Shown here in pieces: positions 11,390 to 22,337 of a stretch of DNA of 64,000 nt. The position numbers and the translations under genes are program-made. Each line of letters starts with the position of its first letter. Positions within the stretch are counted from its first letter, which is position 1. Source of the DNA: Siphonodentalium dalli. Taxonomy: Eukaryota > Mollusca > Scaphopoda > Gadilida > Siphonodentaliidae. The notes beneath the pieces are model-generated. The model was given only the letters and a program-made list of their open reading frames with translations, searched no databases and was not told the origin of the DNA. Location: positions 254,461,582 through 254,525,581 of the forward strand of contig CP136061.1 in NCBI GenBank assembly GCA_032622095.1, given 5' to 3'.

Positions 11390-12130
11390 AGCATAATTCT
11401 AGTCCACTCGGTATAATGCTAGTCCACTAGCTACCAATTAGAAAGATGATTACTGTTGATTAGTCTTTTAGGTACGATGCTAGTCCACTAGCTACATTGT
11501 AAATGTAGCTATTAGAAATACGATTATAGTCTTTCAGGTAAAATGCTAGTCCACTACCTACAGGTTAGAATGCACAAACCACCAGCTAAAACGCGAATCT
11601 ATTATCTACAGGTTACAACATAATTATAGTCAACTATGTATGATGCTTGTCCGTTAGCTGCAGGTATCATATGTATTATAGGCGTCCAAGTAATAAGCTA
11701 GTCCATTAGCATGAGAATGATAGTTCACTAGCTACAGGTATCATGAGAATTATAGTCGTTCAGGTAAAAAGCTAGTCCATTAGCATGAGAACGATAGTTT
11801 ACAAGCTACAGGTAGCAGAGAATTGTAGTGGTCCAGGTAATAAGCTAGTCCATTAGCATGAGAACGATAGTTCACTGGCTATATATACAGGTAGCAGAGA
11901 ATTGTAGTCATCCATGTAATAAGCTAGTCCATTAGCATGACAATGATAGGTCATTAGCAACAGGTAGCATGAGAATTATAGTCATCCAGGTACAAAGCTA
12001 GTCTAGTCCATTAGCACAAGAACAATAGTTCACTGGCTTAAAGTAGCAGAGAATTGTAGTCGTCCAGGTTATAAGCTAGTCCATTAGCATGAGAACAATA
12101 GGTCACTAGCCACATGTAGCAGGAGAATTT
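11390..12130. repeat. ~75-bp tandem array, ~10 units
   Basis: The motif AAGCTAGTCCATTAGCATGA recurs at about 11695, 11769, 11842, 11921, 11995 and 12073, spaced 73-79 bp, with more diverged units to the left (GATGCTAGTCCACTAGC). Units also share AGAGAATTGTAGTCGTCCAG. Confidence 0.85.
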
Positions 12131-12394
12131 TAATTCACAAGGTATACATGTATGATGTAAGTCCAGACAGTTTGAAATAGACTGGTTTGCTTCCTTCACT
12201 AACTCTAATAATAATAACTTTCACTAAAGACAGTGGTAATTTAACAAGGTGAACCCTATACTAGTAGGTACATGTACATGTACTTTCACATTGAAACACT
12301 ATTACCCTCCAGGCCTACACTAGGTATATTGTGCCACAAGGATGAATTGTCAACACTTAAAATCACCAATATTATTCACCAGTTAAGAGAGTCA

Positions 12395-13130
12395 ACTTCA
12401 GGTAACTCGGTAACACTATGATAGTTGAATAAGTAGCAATGGCCAGACTTTAGTGTTAAATACTGTAACAGCGAAACTAAATGACCCTCCTCAATGTAGA
12501 TGGAGTTAACACTGAACACTGAAAGTCACTGTTATTCCATTTCATTGTAGATAGAGGGCAGCATGACACTTTAGTTCACTTAAGGTAACTCAGTAACTCA
12601 ATAATAGTTGAATCAGTAGCACTGCATGGTTAGAATATAGTGTTAAATACTGTAACACTGACAAACGTGTATGCGTTTTATTATCACTGAAAATCACCGA
12701 TAGTCCAGGTTGAAGATAGCTTTAAATGCTACTGATATTCCATTAGGTTGAGGGTATCAATAGATCCTTTATTCCACTTAAGGTAACTCAGTAACTCAAT
12801 AATAGTTGAATAAGTAGCACTGGTTAGAATATAGTGTTAAATACTGTAACACTGATAAATGTGTACGTTTTATTATCACTGAAAATCACCGATAGTCCAG
12901 GTTGAAGATAGCTTAAGATGCTACTGATATTCCCTTAGGTTGAGGGTATCAATATATCCTTTATTCCACTTAAGGTAACTCAATAACTCAATGATAGTTG
13001 AATAATTAGCACTGGCCAGACTTTAGTGTTAAATACTGTAATGCTGAATCAAAATGACCCTCCTGCAGGAACGTGGTATTAACACTGAAAATCACGGAGA
13101 GTCCAGGTAGAAGGCAGCATGAGGTTTCAG
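12395..13130. repeat. ~190-bp tandem array, ~4 units
   Basis: The motif TTAAGGTAACTCAGTAACTC recurs at about 12396, 12578, 12774 and 12966 (spacing 182, 196, 192). Each unit also has AGTGTTAAATACTGTAACAC and, in three, AAAATCACCGATAGTCCAGG. Confidence 0.85.
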
Positions 13131-13562
13131 TGTGAACAAATCCCTGTTAGAAATCCCTGTTACTGTGCTTATCATCTATCGGCTGCGAGATCATTTGCCA
13201 TGATTACCAGACAGATGCTATGCCACGCAGTAAACCAGCCAATTGATGTAATACACTATTATAAGCCATCCAGAGGATGCCTCCAATAATCAGGTGTAGT
13301 CTCCATTGTAATGCCTCCGATTGTAGTCCTGTGCTGAAGGTCCCATAGGACTTAATTAATTAGTGTAACTCCATTAATTAATTGCTTCCGTTGTGTCACC
13401 ATGCTATTATACAGAATGCCAATGAATGCCCTGTGTGATTTCTGTCACAAGCCGTCAGGAAATAACCATATACGACATTACACGACATTAAACATGGCAT
13501 AATAGCCTATCCTCGGAGGTCCTGATATGATAGACTTGTTTGTGTGTTTGGTCAATATGATT
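13131..13562. other. Unassigned sequence
   Basis: No gene. A short inverted repeat ACTTAATTAATTAGTG...CATTAATTAATTGC at 13350-13384 is AT-rich and unremarkable. Confidence 0.4.
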
Positions 13563-13570
13563 ATTGTTAC

Positions 13571-14217
13571 CAAGTCTGCAAATAGTGTGTTTGTCATTTG
13601 CAGAATGAGGTCCCCAGAGGGTGAATTTAGTGATGGTATCCCTCACAGCGGGCTAGCATCACCATATGGGGACCTCATTTTGCTTAGGCCTCATCTTTTG
13701 GGAAGTATCTATACTCTCAAATTTAACATTTTTGTTAGTCACTTTTTCTTTTCTGTTAATTAATTTCTATATCTCCTAATTTGCAGAAGATACAGTAATG
13801 CCCTAAGTAATCGACTCCTTAAACACAGCAGAATTATGGGTAACTTTTCAGGATTTAGTCAGAAATATGGCTTGTTGCCATTCATCGGAAAGCTCTCCCC
13901 GAGAGCTTTCCGATGAATGGCAACAAGCCATATTTCCGACTAAATCCTGAAAAGTTACCCATAATTCTGCTGTGTTTAAGGAGTCGATTACTTGGTGCAT
14001 TACTGTACAATGCATAATAGAGGTGATTAATGGGTGAACATCACCAACTTAAACTTCAATCTGATCGTAAGTCTCCCATAGCAGTTGAGGCCTCAGCAGA
14101 ATGAGGTTACCAGAGGGTGAATTTGGTGATGCTAGCCCACCATGCAAGATAGCATAACAAAATTCACCCTCTGGGGACCTCATACTGCAAGTGACAGACA
14201 CACTATGTGTAGGCTTG
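13571..14217. mobile_element. Family C hAT-like MITE interrupted by a B element
   Basis: Ends CAAGTCTGCAAATAGTG and TAGGCTTG are flanked by a perfect 8-bp duplication ATTGTTAC (13563-13570 and 14218-14225). Without the nested B copy the element would be about 430 bp, matching 947-1404 and 44546-44976. Both hairpin arms (GGTCCCCAGAGGGTGAAT and complement) are present. Confidence 0.88.
13791..14007. mobile_element. Family B MITE nested inside family C
   Basis: A full-length 217-bp hairpin with TA at both ends lies in C sequence that is continuous in the sister copy at 44546-44976 (…ATAAAATGCATAATCG). B therefore transposed after this C copy. Confidence 0.9.
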
Positions 14218-14376
14218 ATTGTTACTGATGATTCCACTGGGATGGCAAATGGTTAGAAAGAAGTAAAAATTATCTAAAAGCCACAGTGATGTAACAGTAT
14301 CCTCATTAAAAAATAACATGCAGGGCGACACAAAATTTAGATAAAGTTAAAAAGGAAGGGCTAATTGGTACATGTT

Positions 14377-15395
14377 AGATCATGCCATGAATCTCTACTG
14401 TGACAGTAGACACCCATAGAGATGATATTCCACCAGTATTAAACCTGGGAACTTTTTAAAGTTTTGACAGGGAACCTTATAAAGTCATTAAAAATAATGT
14501 GGGGAATATATTTCTTAGTTATTATCTGTTCCTTAAAGGCACGTGAGGCCTTAATTGTCGAAAATATTCATATTTGTTCCAATCACCGTAAACAGAAAAA
14601 CTTTAAAATGCATACAGTTTCGTTCATATATACCATGACCATCGCGTAAACAGCATGTTATCACAATGACCTACTATATTTTACCTAAGCAAGAGCCTGA
14701 TTGTGTTACAGAAGACAGCACAATGCTACTGGCTAATCAAAAACAAATGGCATAAACGCTCTTTATTAGTTCCATATCAGGAATTCACCAACAAAGAACG
14801 CTCTTTATGTTTACCATCATAATATAAACAAACACCAGAAAAGTAACTTTTTTATGCTTTTGTTTACATAACAATGGTCAACAGATGACAATAACATACT
14901 GTTTATACGATATTTCTTATTTGTATACGGACAAAGTCTGTCTACATTTTGATGTTCTTTCTGTTTGTGGCGGTTTTTGACGGGTGTAAATATTTTCACA
15001 TGATACCCGTGACCGCCAAGGCCAACCGTACCTTTAATAATGTACTTCACTAAAAGTGAAGGTCCCAACTTGAAATTTCACGATCTAAGTGAATTTGTGA
15101 GCGAGTTGGCTTTGCGTTGCTTAGAATAATGAAATTTCTCCTGGGTAATTAATTTGATGATTATTGCGTTATCGGCTCACAAAAGTCAAAGAAAAGCATG
15201 CAATTTTGAGTTGGGACATTTACCTACTGTAACCTACAGTGAAGTACATTATTAAGGAACAGATAATAACAAATATATTCTCTGCGTTATTTTTCGACTT
15301 TATAAGTTTTCGACTTTAAAAAGTTCAAAGATTTCGTACTGAAGGAATATGATCTCTATGGGCATTAGCCAGAGTAGAGATTCATGGCTTGATCT
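14377..15395. mobile_element. Element H with ~155-bp inverted ends
   Basis: The left end starts AGATCATGCCATGAATCTCT and the right end is its complement. Inverted homology extends through AACAGATAATAAC on each side (14377-14530 against 15236-15395). A long terminal inverted repeat of this size is seen in several cut-and-paste families; no target duplication is clear. Interior frames (14464-14649, 14817-15068) show no transposase motif. Confidence 0.6.
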
Positions 15396-15582
15396 AGGTG
15401 CATGTTTGAAAAACAAACATTTGTCAAAATAACTGACTTGGCCACAGCGAATTATATTATTGGTTTACGAATATCGGGGAGAAAAAAAACCCAGGCAGGT
15501 CCTGGTATACCGAATGGTAATTCCAATGGTGAATGAAAATCTCATATATTCACTTGAAATAATTTATTACAAATAAAACCCA

Positions 15583-15720
15583 ACATTAATATCTCAATTA
15601 TTCTCATTTTCCCATGCTATTATGACTGACAAACACATTAATATCTCAATTATTCTCATTTTCCCATGCTATTATGACTGACAAACACATTAATATCTCA
15701 ATTATTCTCATTTTCCCATG
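15583..15720. repeat. 52-bp tandem array, ~2.7 units
   Basis: The unit begins CATTAATATCTCAATTATTC and ends CTGACAAACA; copies are almost identical. The last unit is cut where the next B element's sequence starts. Confidence 0.9.
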
Positions 15721-15910
15721 CTTAACCACAACAGAATTATGGGTAATTTTTCAGGATTTAGTCGGAAATATGGCTTGTTGCCATTCATCGGAAAGCTCTC
15801 ACTGAGAGCTTTCCGATGAATGGCAACAAGCTATATTTCCGACTAAATCCTGAAAAATTACCCATAATTCTGCTGTGGTTAAGGAGTCGATTATTTAGGG
15901 CATTACTGTA
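15721..15910. mobile_element. Family B MITE, left end truncated
   Basis: It begins inside the left arm at TTAACCACAACAG and retains the complete right arm ending GGGCATTACTG-TA. About 27 bp of the left terminus are missing. Confidence 0.85.
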
Positions 15911-15928
15911 TCTGTGGTGTGGGGTTTA

Positions 15929-16002
15929 ATCCTTCCATGACTGGAGCTTCATGAAATTTTGCGAAAACCCTGTGCCAATGCATTCTCTTATATATTCAAG
16001 TC
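15929..16002 (+). mobile_element. Family D left end, cut by a C element
   Basis: TTAATCCTTCCATGACTGGAG followed by the start of the shared hairpin (GCCAATGCATTCTCTTATAT), which breaks off just before CAAGCC of the next element. Confidence 0.65.
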
Positions 16003-16342
16003 CAAGCCTGCAAATAGTGTGTCTGTCATTTGCAGAATGAGGTCGCCAGTGGGCTATCATCACCAAATTCACCCTCTGGGGACCTCATTCTGATTAAGCC
16101 TAATCTTCTGCCAGTATGCATATGTCCAATATTTTGGTGATGCTAGCCCATCGTGCGGGATAGGCTCAGATAGCGTCACTAAATTCACCCTCTGGGGGAC
16201 CTCATTCTGCTTACATGCAATGCAAGCCTCATCTTCTGCCAGTATGCATATGTCCTATATGTTGGTGATGCTATCCCATCGTGTGGGATAGGCTCAGATA
16301 GCGTCACTAAATTCACCCTCTGGGGGGACCTCATTCTGCAAA
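16003..16342. mobile_element. Family C copy with internal duplication
   Basis: It starts CAAGCCTGCAAATAGTG. A ~120-bp segment containing GCCAGTATGCATATGTCC and GATAGGCTCAGATAGCGTCA occurs twice (about 16100-16210 and 16222-16335). The right CAAGCC-complement end is missing. Confidence 0.65.
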
Positions 16343-16511
16343 TGTCACTTGGATGTCACTCCTTTATCAAATTGTGTTTCTCAAGGAATCGAAAATTGGT
16401 TTGAAAAATTAATTTTCAGTTGTAAATGATGGAGCTGTCAATTCAGGGAGAGATTTAAGAGTTACAGAATGTGTTCTGATCATATTACAAAGACTTACTA
16501 AATGTCAGAAG

Positions 16512-16936
16512 TACAGTAATGCCCTAAATAATATGCCTTGTTTCCATTCTTCGTAAAGCTCTGTGAGAGCTTTCCGATGAATGGCAACAAGCCATATTGT
16601 ATGGTATGCCGTATGGTATGATGAAATTCCGCCGATGACTTGTCGGCGCACCCTCATCAGATGGGGTAGAATCGTACAATGTACTATATACAAACACATG
16701 TTTTTATATCGTAACGTCACCCTCTACATGCGTAGCCACAGTAGACCTGAAATGAGCCTTTGACCTGCGCACAGTGGACCTCAAACTTGGATGAGCCTTT
16801 GATCTGTGTTGTCGCACATGTAAGCGTACCCGCCGACGTTGCTGAAACGTCCCATTACATATTTCTGACTAAATCCTGAAAAGTTACCCATAATTCTGCT
16901 GTGGTTAAGGAGTCGATTATTTAGGGCATTACTGTA
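16512..16936. mobile_element. Family B MITE split by ~260 bp of foreign DNA
   Basis: TA-CAGTAATGCCCTAAATAAT at the left and GGGCATTACTG-TA at the right. The right arm is interrupted between AAGCCATAT and CATATTTCTGACTAAATCC by sequence at about 16599-16857 that matches nothing else here. The frames at 16505-17008 read across these junctions and are not genes. Confidence 0.75.
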
Positions 16937-17061
16937 CAAGCCTGTAAATAGTGTGTCTGTCATTTGCATAATGACCCAGAGGGTGAATTTAGTGATGCTA
17001 TCGCGCACAGCGGGCTAACATCATCAAGTTCACCCTCTGGGAACCTCATTCTGCTTTGGCC
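16937..17061 (+). mobile_element. Family C left part, abutting B and A
   Basis: CAAGCCTGTAAATAGTG starts directly after the B terminal TA. The arm runs to CTCATTCTGCTTTGGCC, where a family A copy begins at TTAA. Confidence 0.75.
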
Positions 17062-17879
17062 TTAACCCTTATATATGTGAGTCGACCATAGGTCGCCTCG
17101 CATATATAAGAGAATGCATTGGCCTAAAAAAAATCTTTTTTTAACACTTTTTACCATTTTTCTTACATTCTTTAACAATTTTTAATGTGTTAACCCTTAC
17201 ACTTTGGCAGTGTGGTTACAGTGTCCTTGCAGTGTGGTTGCAGTGTTGGCCTCTAGCCACTAAGCAGTGCGACACTGCAACCGAGGTACCTATATGGCAG
17301 TGTCCTTGCAGTGTTGCCAGCAGTGTCCTTACAGTGTTCTTGCAGTATGGATGCAGTGTCGTTCCAAGTATGTAAATGAGCTCTGCAGTGTGGGTGCAGT
17401 GTCCTGTAGTGTGGTTACAGTGTCCTACCTGCAGCGTGGTTACAGTGTCCTACTTGAAGTGTGGTTACAGTGTCCTACCTGCAGCGTGGTTACAGTGTCC
17501 TACCTGAAGTGTGGTTACAGTGTCCTAGTCCTACCTGCAGCGTGGTTACAGTGTGTTTGCAGTGTTGTTACAGTGTCCTGCAGTGTCTTACCTGCAGTGT
17601 GGTTACAGTGTCCTATTGGTTAATTCCTACAGTACCTTTCCAGTATCGGTCATACTTATATTACCTGGAACATCATATGCACGTCCATGGAGATAGAGAA
17701 AGAGCAATGAAATTAGAAACAAAATTATTTAATTTTTATACATATTCAACAGCCAACATAATGCCATAGCTATTTCATTCCAAAATAAACATTGAAAAAC
17801 AAAAACATAAAGAAGTGGTCGATTCGCATATATAAGAGAATGCATTGGCACAGGGCCCTTCTGTTGGGTAAATGGTTAA
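17062..17879 (+). mobile_element. Family A copy interrupted by a GTGT-rich array
   Basis: TTAACCCTTATATATGTGAG at the left and TGTTGGGTAAATGG-TTAA at the right belong to family A. Most of the left end and half a hairpin are missing. The spacer normally found between the two hairpins leads straight into the tandem array at 17200-17620 and then unassigned sequence to 17820. Confidence 0.7.
17200..17620. repeat. Degenerate CAGTGT tandem array
   Basis: Irregular units of roughly 25-30 bp share TGGTTACAGTGTCCTACCTG. Several frames stay open (102-118 codons) only because the unit lacks stops in some phases; the translated products are low-complexity repeats, so no gene is called. Confidence 0.85.
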
Positions 17880-17944
17880 CTCCCCTCGATATGCAATTTA
17901 TAGTCTGCAAATAAGAGGATGCAGAAACTTCCCAGAAAAAGTAA

Positions 17945-18140
17945 CTAGTTGCTTGATTATGCAATGTGACGTCTGTCAATTTGGGGATATAGAGAAACTA
18001 AACTAAACAAGACATAGAATCTACATGTATGTGAAGAAGTTTCTATAGAATTTGATAATAAGAAGAAGAGGTCTAAACAGAATGAGGTCCCCAGAGGGTG
18101 AATTTAGTGAGGTCCCCAGAGGGTGAATTTAGTGAGGGTG
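17945..18140. mobile_element. Internal fragment of long family C
   Basis: TTTGGGGATATAGAGAAACT and GAAGAAGTTTCTATAGAA match 1175-1245. GAGGTCCCCAGAGGGTGAAT then occurs twice 28 bp apart. Confidence 0.65.
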
Positions 18141-18585
18141 AACAATGTACCCGCCTTTTAGAAAAAAACTACAGCTATACTCCTTAACGACGTTGACCAC
18201 CGATATTACTGCGTTACTCGACCGAATCGATGCAACCAGCATTATCACCACCACAGAGCGTGTATATTTCTGGCATGGCGTGATGCTGCATTGATGATAC
18301 AATTGTGAATGTCGGTCAGCGACCAACTTTGAATGTTGATTAAACCATAAAACATTTATTAATTGAAATATTGTCTTGTATATAGTTAATGCAGTGCATG
18401 GCGCTCACGAAAAACTGGACTGTGTGTACGGCAGCCCTGTGAAATATTAATGCGAAGTACGGTGGTCGCAAATATTATTACTTAAGTACCACAGTAAGAT
18501 TTAATACCAGCGGATGCGGCATGTCAACCACTTGACCGTGGTTGAATGGCAGTACAACCGATGTCATTAAGGCCCTACATTATTG
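18141..18585. other. Unassigned sequence
   Basis: No gene or known repeat. The 65-codon antisense frame at 18129-18326 overlaps a C fragment and has no domain. Confidence 0.4.
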
Positions 18586-18834
18586 TTAACCCTTTGAGTG
18601 CCAGGTCCGATTTGTATATCAACCCATATACCCTGTGCCAATGCATTCTCTTATATATGCGAGTCGACCATAGGTCGCCTCGCATATATAAGAGAATGCA
18701 TTGGCTTAACATTTTTTTTTTTTTTATTTTTTTACATTTTTTTACAATTTTAATATATTTTATTATATTCTTTAACAGACTTATTGTGTAGGTTTAGGGC
18801 CGATAATATCGGCCCCTGGCACTCAAAGGGTTAA
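18586..18834 (+). mobile_element. Family E TTAA MITE (249 bp)
   Basis: TTAA flanks CCCTTTGAGTGCCAGG and CCTGGCACTCAAAGGG, a 16-bp perfect inverted repeat. It contains one 69-bp hairpin, a poly-T tract and GGCCGATAATATCGGCC near the right end. No ORF. Confidence 0.85.
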
Positions 18835-20399
18835 AGGGGTTGATTAATTAGAGCATAGCTTTATCTAGTCATCATTGGGTTAATTATAAATATTAATTAG
18901 TTTAGGAGTTATGTGATTGTGATCTATCGAATGCTGAGTTTGTGTTTCGTGCATATTCAATAAGTTTATTCGTAATGACCGGATAATAAGGTGAGGATTA
19001 CCTGGCAGTGCGGTGCCAATTTAAATCAATTATTGACGAGATTGGGTAAAAATCATGGCGTCTGTCATGTAATGCATTACCACATTTTCTTTGGTGAGAT
19101 TAATATTTTATTTTGTTGTCTGTGTATCTGTATGATGGATGTCTTGAGGAGTACAGTCATAATGAGCGAAAGAATATCAATTATTAGTGAATGCAACTCA
19201 ATGTAGTCATGCAGGTAGTAACCCTTTATTTTATATGCGAGTCTATACATGTATGTATATATATATATAAATATAATATGACCATACGCTAGCGTAATTA
19301 ACGAACCACAGCTAAAACACACGCACAAGCTAGGATATATCTGCCTTTATTAAATCTTATAAAAAATAACTTCATACATTCGTATTCCCATCAAATAAGA
19401 TTCAATTAGGCCTTATGTCGTGGTATGATTAATTACACTTCAGACATGCACAATGGAATGGTTCATCAAATTTCGTATATCAATTAGGCCAATCACACAT
19501 CAGGGCATGTGAGAAATCGGAGATTCACAATGCAAACAGACTACGAGCTCACAACGTCAGACTTAAAACCTAAAAAAAAACTTTTAAAAGCTGTACCTTT
19601 TGTGCAAATTATTATAGAATATAAACTCCCAACATCAAACTGAAAGTGTTCAAAAGACAAGACTGTTGGCTATTGTCGAGAGGGGAGTATTTTAGTGAAA
19701 TTAACCATTATATTATTGACGCTGTGTGCACCATCCGATTGAGATGTGTACTATACGAAGAATGTTCATTTCATTCATAAAATGCCATCATGTCGATTTC
19801 AACGAAACTCGACGAACAACTTCATCATGTAGCTTTCATTATAGACCGATTTCGCGATAACCTGAATGTATCTTCTGCTTTGTTGTTAAGTTAAGTATGT
19901 GTGCCTTGTGAATTCATGGAAATAGAAGGATATCAAAGGATTATCAGATTCACGTATGTAATATTAGGATAATTTGAATGCGATATAACGTTTGCATGTA
20001 TCACAAATTTCGATTTCAATACCAACATTGTCTCCCGTCCTGCCAGAGTCATTGGTATTTTCCCATTGCATGCACGATTTTTATTTTAGGCCATTCCAAT
20101 GCAAATAGTTGAGTCCTTAATATGTCATAATTATGTTCTCAATAAAATGTAAACCGCAGCTACAAATGAACTCTGCATAATTCAGATTGTAACTTCCCCC
20201 ATTTTGTAATACCGGGAATTGAAAGACACACACGTTTATTTCCGATTACGACATTAATGCTTTAAGCCCACCGATCTACTGTGGGACAAAGGTGCTCGCA
20301 AAATTTCAAAACAACAGTGTCGTATTAGATAATAATTGGTGACATAACAAAATCAGCTATAGTCTATATACGACCCAAAGCGTCCGGCTATGGTTCGTT
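18835..20399. other. Unassigned sequence
   Basis: A 1.5-kb block without any repeat family recognised elsewhere in the window. It has a short TATATA stretch near 19257-19280. Frames at 18991-19328 overlap on both strands and have no motif. A unique exon cannot be excluded from sequence alone. Confidence 0.4.
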
Positions 20400-20564
20400 A
20401 TAAGAGAATGCATTGACCTAACAATATTTACCTTGATCTTGTAAGCCAGTGCATTCTCTTATATATGTGAGGCTCCCTATGAGCGACACGCATATATAAG
20501 AGAATACACTGGAACATGATCATTAATGCTGCACCAGCGCTGCTCCCATCATGAAAGGGTCAAT
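20400..20564. mobile_element. Family D right half
   Basis: Linker TTACCTTGATCTTGTAAGCC, the second hairpin, then GCTGCTCCCATCATGAAAGG with TCAA in place of TTAA. Confidence 0.7.
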
Positions 20565-20764
20565 ATTTCATTCTGTCATTTTATCTGCATATTACATACA
20601 TATTTCACTGTTCAAAATCTGTTTGACCATGCAGTATCATAACCGCATGGTACTGTAACTCCACCTCGGTGAACTCCTTAATACCGCTGTGGATACCGTA
20701 TACTACCAGTAATACCCAGCTTTGAGAATAGCGGTATATGGTTATAAATTATTCAGAGGTTGCT

Positions 20765-21118
20765 TCAGTGGGCTAGCATCACTAAATTCACCTTCTGGGG
20801 ACCTCATTCTGCTTAGGCCTCATCTTCTCTGGAAAGTTTCTTTATTATCAAATTTTTATAGAAACTTCTTCACATGGATTCTATTTATTTTTAGTTTAGT
20901 TTCTCTATATCTCCATTGGATAATCGAGGTTCCCAATGGGAGTACATCACAATATTCACCATTTGGGAACTGCGTCTCAAAAGCAGATGAGGCCATGCAG
21001 AATGAGGTCCCCAGAGGGTGAATTTGGTGATGCTAGCCCATTATGTGGGATAGCGTCACTAAATTCGCCCTCTGGGGACCTCATTCTGAAAATGACAGGC
21101 ACACTAAACTCAGGCTTG
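20765..21118. mobile_element. Family C, left-truncated long copy
   Basis: It begins within the left hairpin at GGGCTAGCATCACTAAATTC and runs through the central region to the intact right end ACTAAACTCAGGCTTG. Frames of 60-99 codons here read the hairpin arms in both directions and are not genes. Confidence 0.7.
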
Positions 21119-21124
21119 AGTGGT

Positions 21125-21735
21125 ATAGAACAATTACTTTGAGAATAGTGGTGTATGGCATAAATTTGTGGGAGGTTGCATGCAGCACAGTGATAATTTA
21201 TAGACCTATTAGCAGGGGACATCATTAAACAGGAAGCTACTGACTGGGAACACCTGCTTCATCACTATAACATTAAACACTCCAACACACCAACTCATTA
21301 ATTAAGAGGTAACATCTCCACAACCATAGATTAACCCTTTACCCAACAAACCGGCCAAAACCGGCCAAATAAAGCTTCAACAGCCTAAAATATCTTCGGT
21401 CTGTCTCAATAGAACCATATAAATATGGATATCATTGGAACCGGCTCCTTGACCACATTGTGATAGTTACAGTTATGCCCTGTGCCAATGCATTCTCTTA
21501 TATATGCGAGTCGACCATAGGTCGCCTCGCATATATAAGAGAATGCATTCTTTAACAATTTTATAATTTTTAATGTGTTAAGCCAATGCATTCTCTTACA
21601 TATGCGAGGCGACCTATGGTCGACTCGCATATATAAGAGAATGCATTGGCACAGGGCCCTTCTGTTGGGTAAAGGGTTAATTCAGACCATATTGACATCA
21701 AAGCTCAATCTGATCTCAACAATATAAAGTGAGGT
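21125..21735. repeat. Dispersed repeat G, split by a family A element
   Basis: GGGAACACCTGCTTCATCA and AACATCTCCACAACCATAGA match 33200-33280. There the sequence continues to TTCAAAGCTCAATCAGATC, whereas here a family A copy separates the two halves. The 33-kb copy thus shows the uninterrupted arrangement. Confidence 0.6.
21331..21680 (+). mobile_element. Family A piggyBac-like MITE, 350 bp
   Basis: TTAA flanks and CCCTTTACCCAACA ends are perfect. The left hairpin runs straight into ATTCTTTAACAATTTTATAA, so about 50 bp of the AT-rich spacer are deleted against the 400-bp form. Confidence 0.85.
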
Positions 21736-22005
21736 TATAACTCTTTAATGACCGGAGCTGCGCTGGTGCAGCATTAAAGATCCTGTGCCAGTGCATTCTC
21801 TTATATATGTGAGTCTCCCATAGGGAGCCTTGCATATATAAGAGAATGCACTGGTTTACAAGGTCAAGGTAAATATTGTTAGGCCAATGTATTCTCTTAT
21901 ACATGTATATGCGAGGCTCCCTATGGGAGACTTGCATATATAAGATAATGCATTGGCACAGGGTTTTCACAAAATTTCAGGAAGCTCCAGTCATGGAAGG
22001 GTTAA
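21735..22005. mobile_element. Family D MITE
   Basis: An eroded left end (TTATAACTCTTTAATGACCGG), two opposed hairpins around AAGGTCAAGGTAAATATTG, and a sound right end CTCCAGTCATGGAAGGG-TTAA. Confidence 0.75.
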
Positions 22006-22012
22006 ACACACC

Positions 22013-22163
22013 CAAGCCTTGAAATAGTGTGTCTGTCATTTGCAGAATGAGGTCCTGAGAGGGTGAATTTGGTGATGCTAGCCCACAATGCGGGATAGCA
22101 TCACTAAATTCACCCTCTGGGGACCTCGTTCTGCAAATGACAGACACACTATTTCAAGGCTTG
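22013..22163. mobile_element. Family C, minimal 151-bp hairpin form
   Basis: CAAGCCTTGAAATAGTG and its complement bound a single continuous hairpin. Flanks AACACACC (22005-22012) and AACACATC (22164-22171) are an 8-bp duplication with one mismatch. Confidence 0.85.
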
Positions 22164-22337
22164 AACACATCTGGTGACCGGCACCCAAAGAAAACAAACC
22201 CTGGTCAAATGGTCCTGCTGATTGTATGGGGCAAACTGATGCTGTTAAGAAAAAGTAGCATTTTTGTTTTCTGAACTTGCCATTTTCGCAGTGTTTGGTT
22301 AATCTGTTAGGCCAATATAAAACAATTGCTTGATTTG

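Noticed and set aside
12256-12285. GTACATGTACATGTA-type strings as regulatory sites
   Set aside because: Found at many places in the window (also 54430); most likely a simple-sequence feature of the genome.
11105-13130. Possible CRISPR array
   Set aside because: Units are contiguous tandem repeats without unique spacers, and the organism is clearly eukaryotic.
17267-17769. Val/Cys-rich frames of 118 and 102 codons
   Set aside because: Readings of the CAGTGT tandem array.
19250-19280. TATA-box-like promoter
   Set aside because: Simple TATATA microsatellite with no downstream gene to anchor it.
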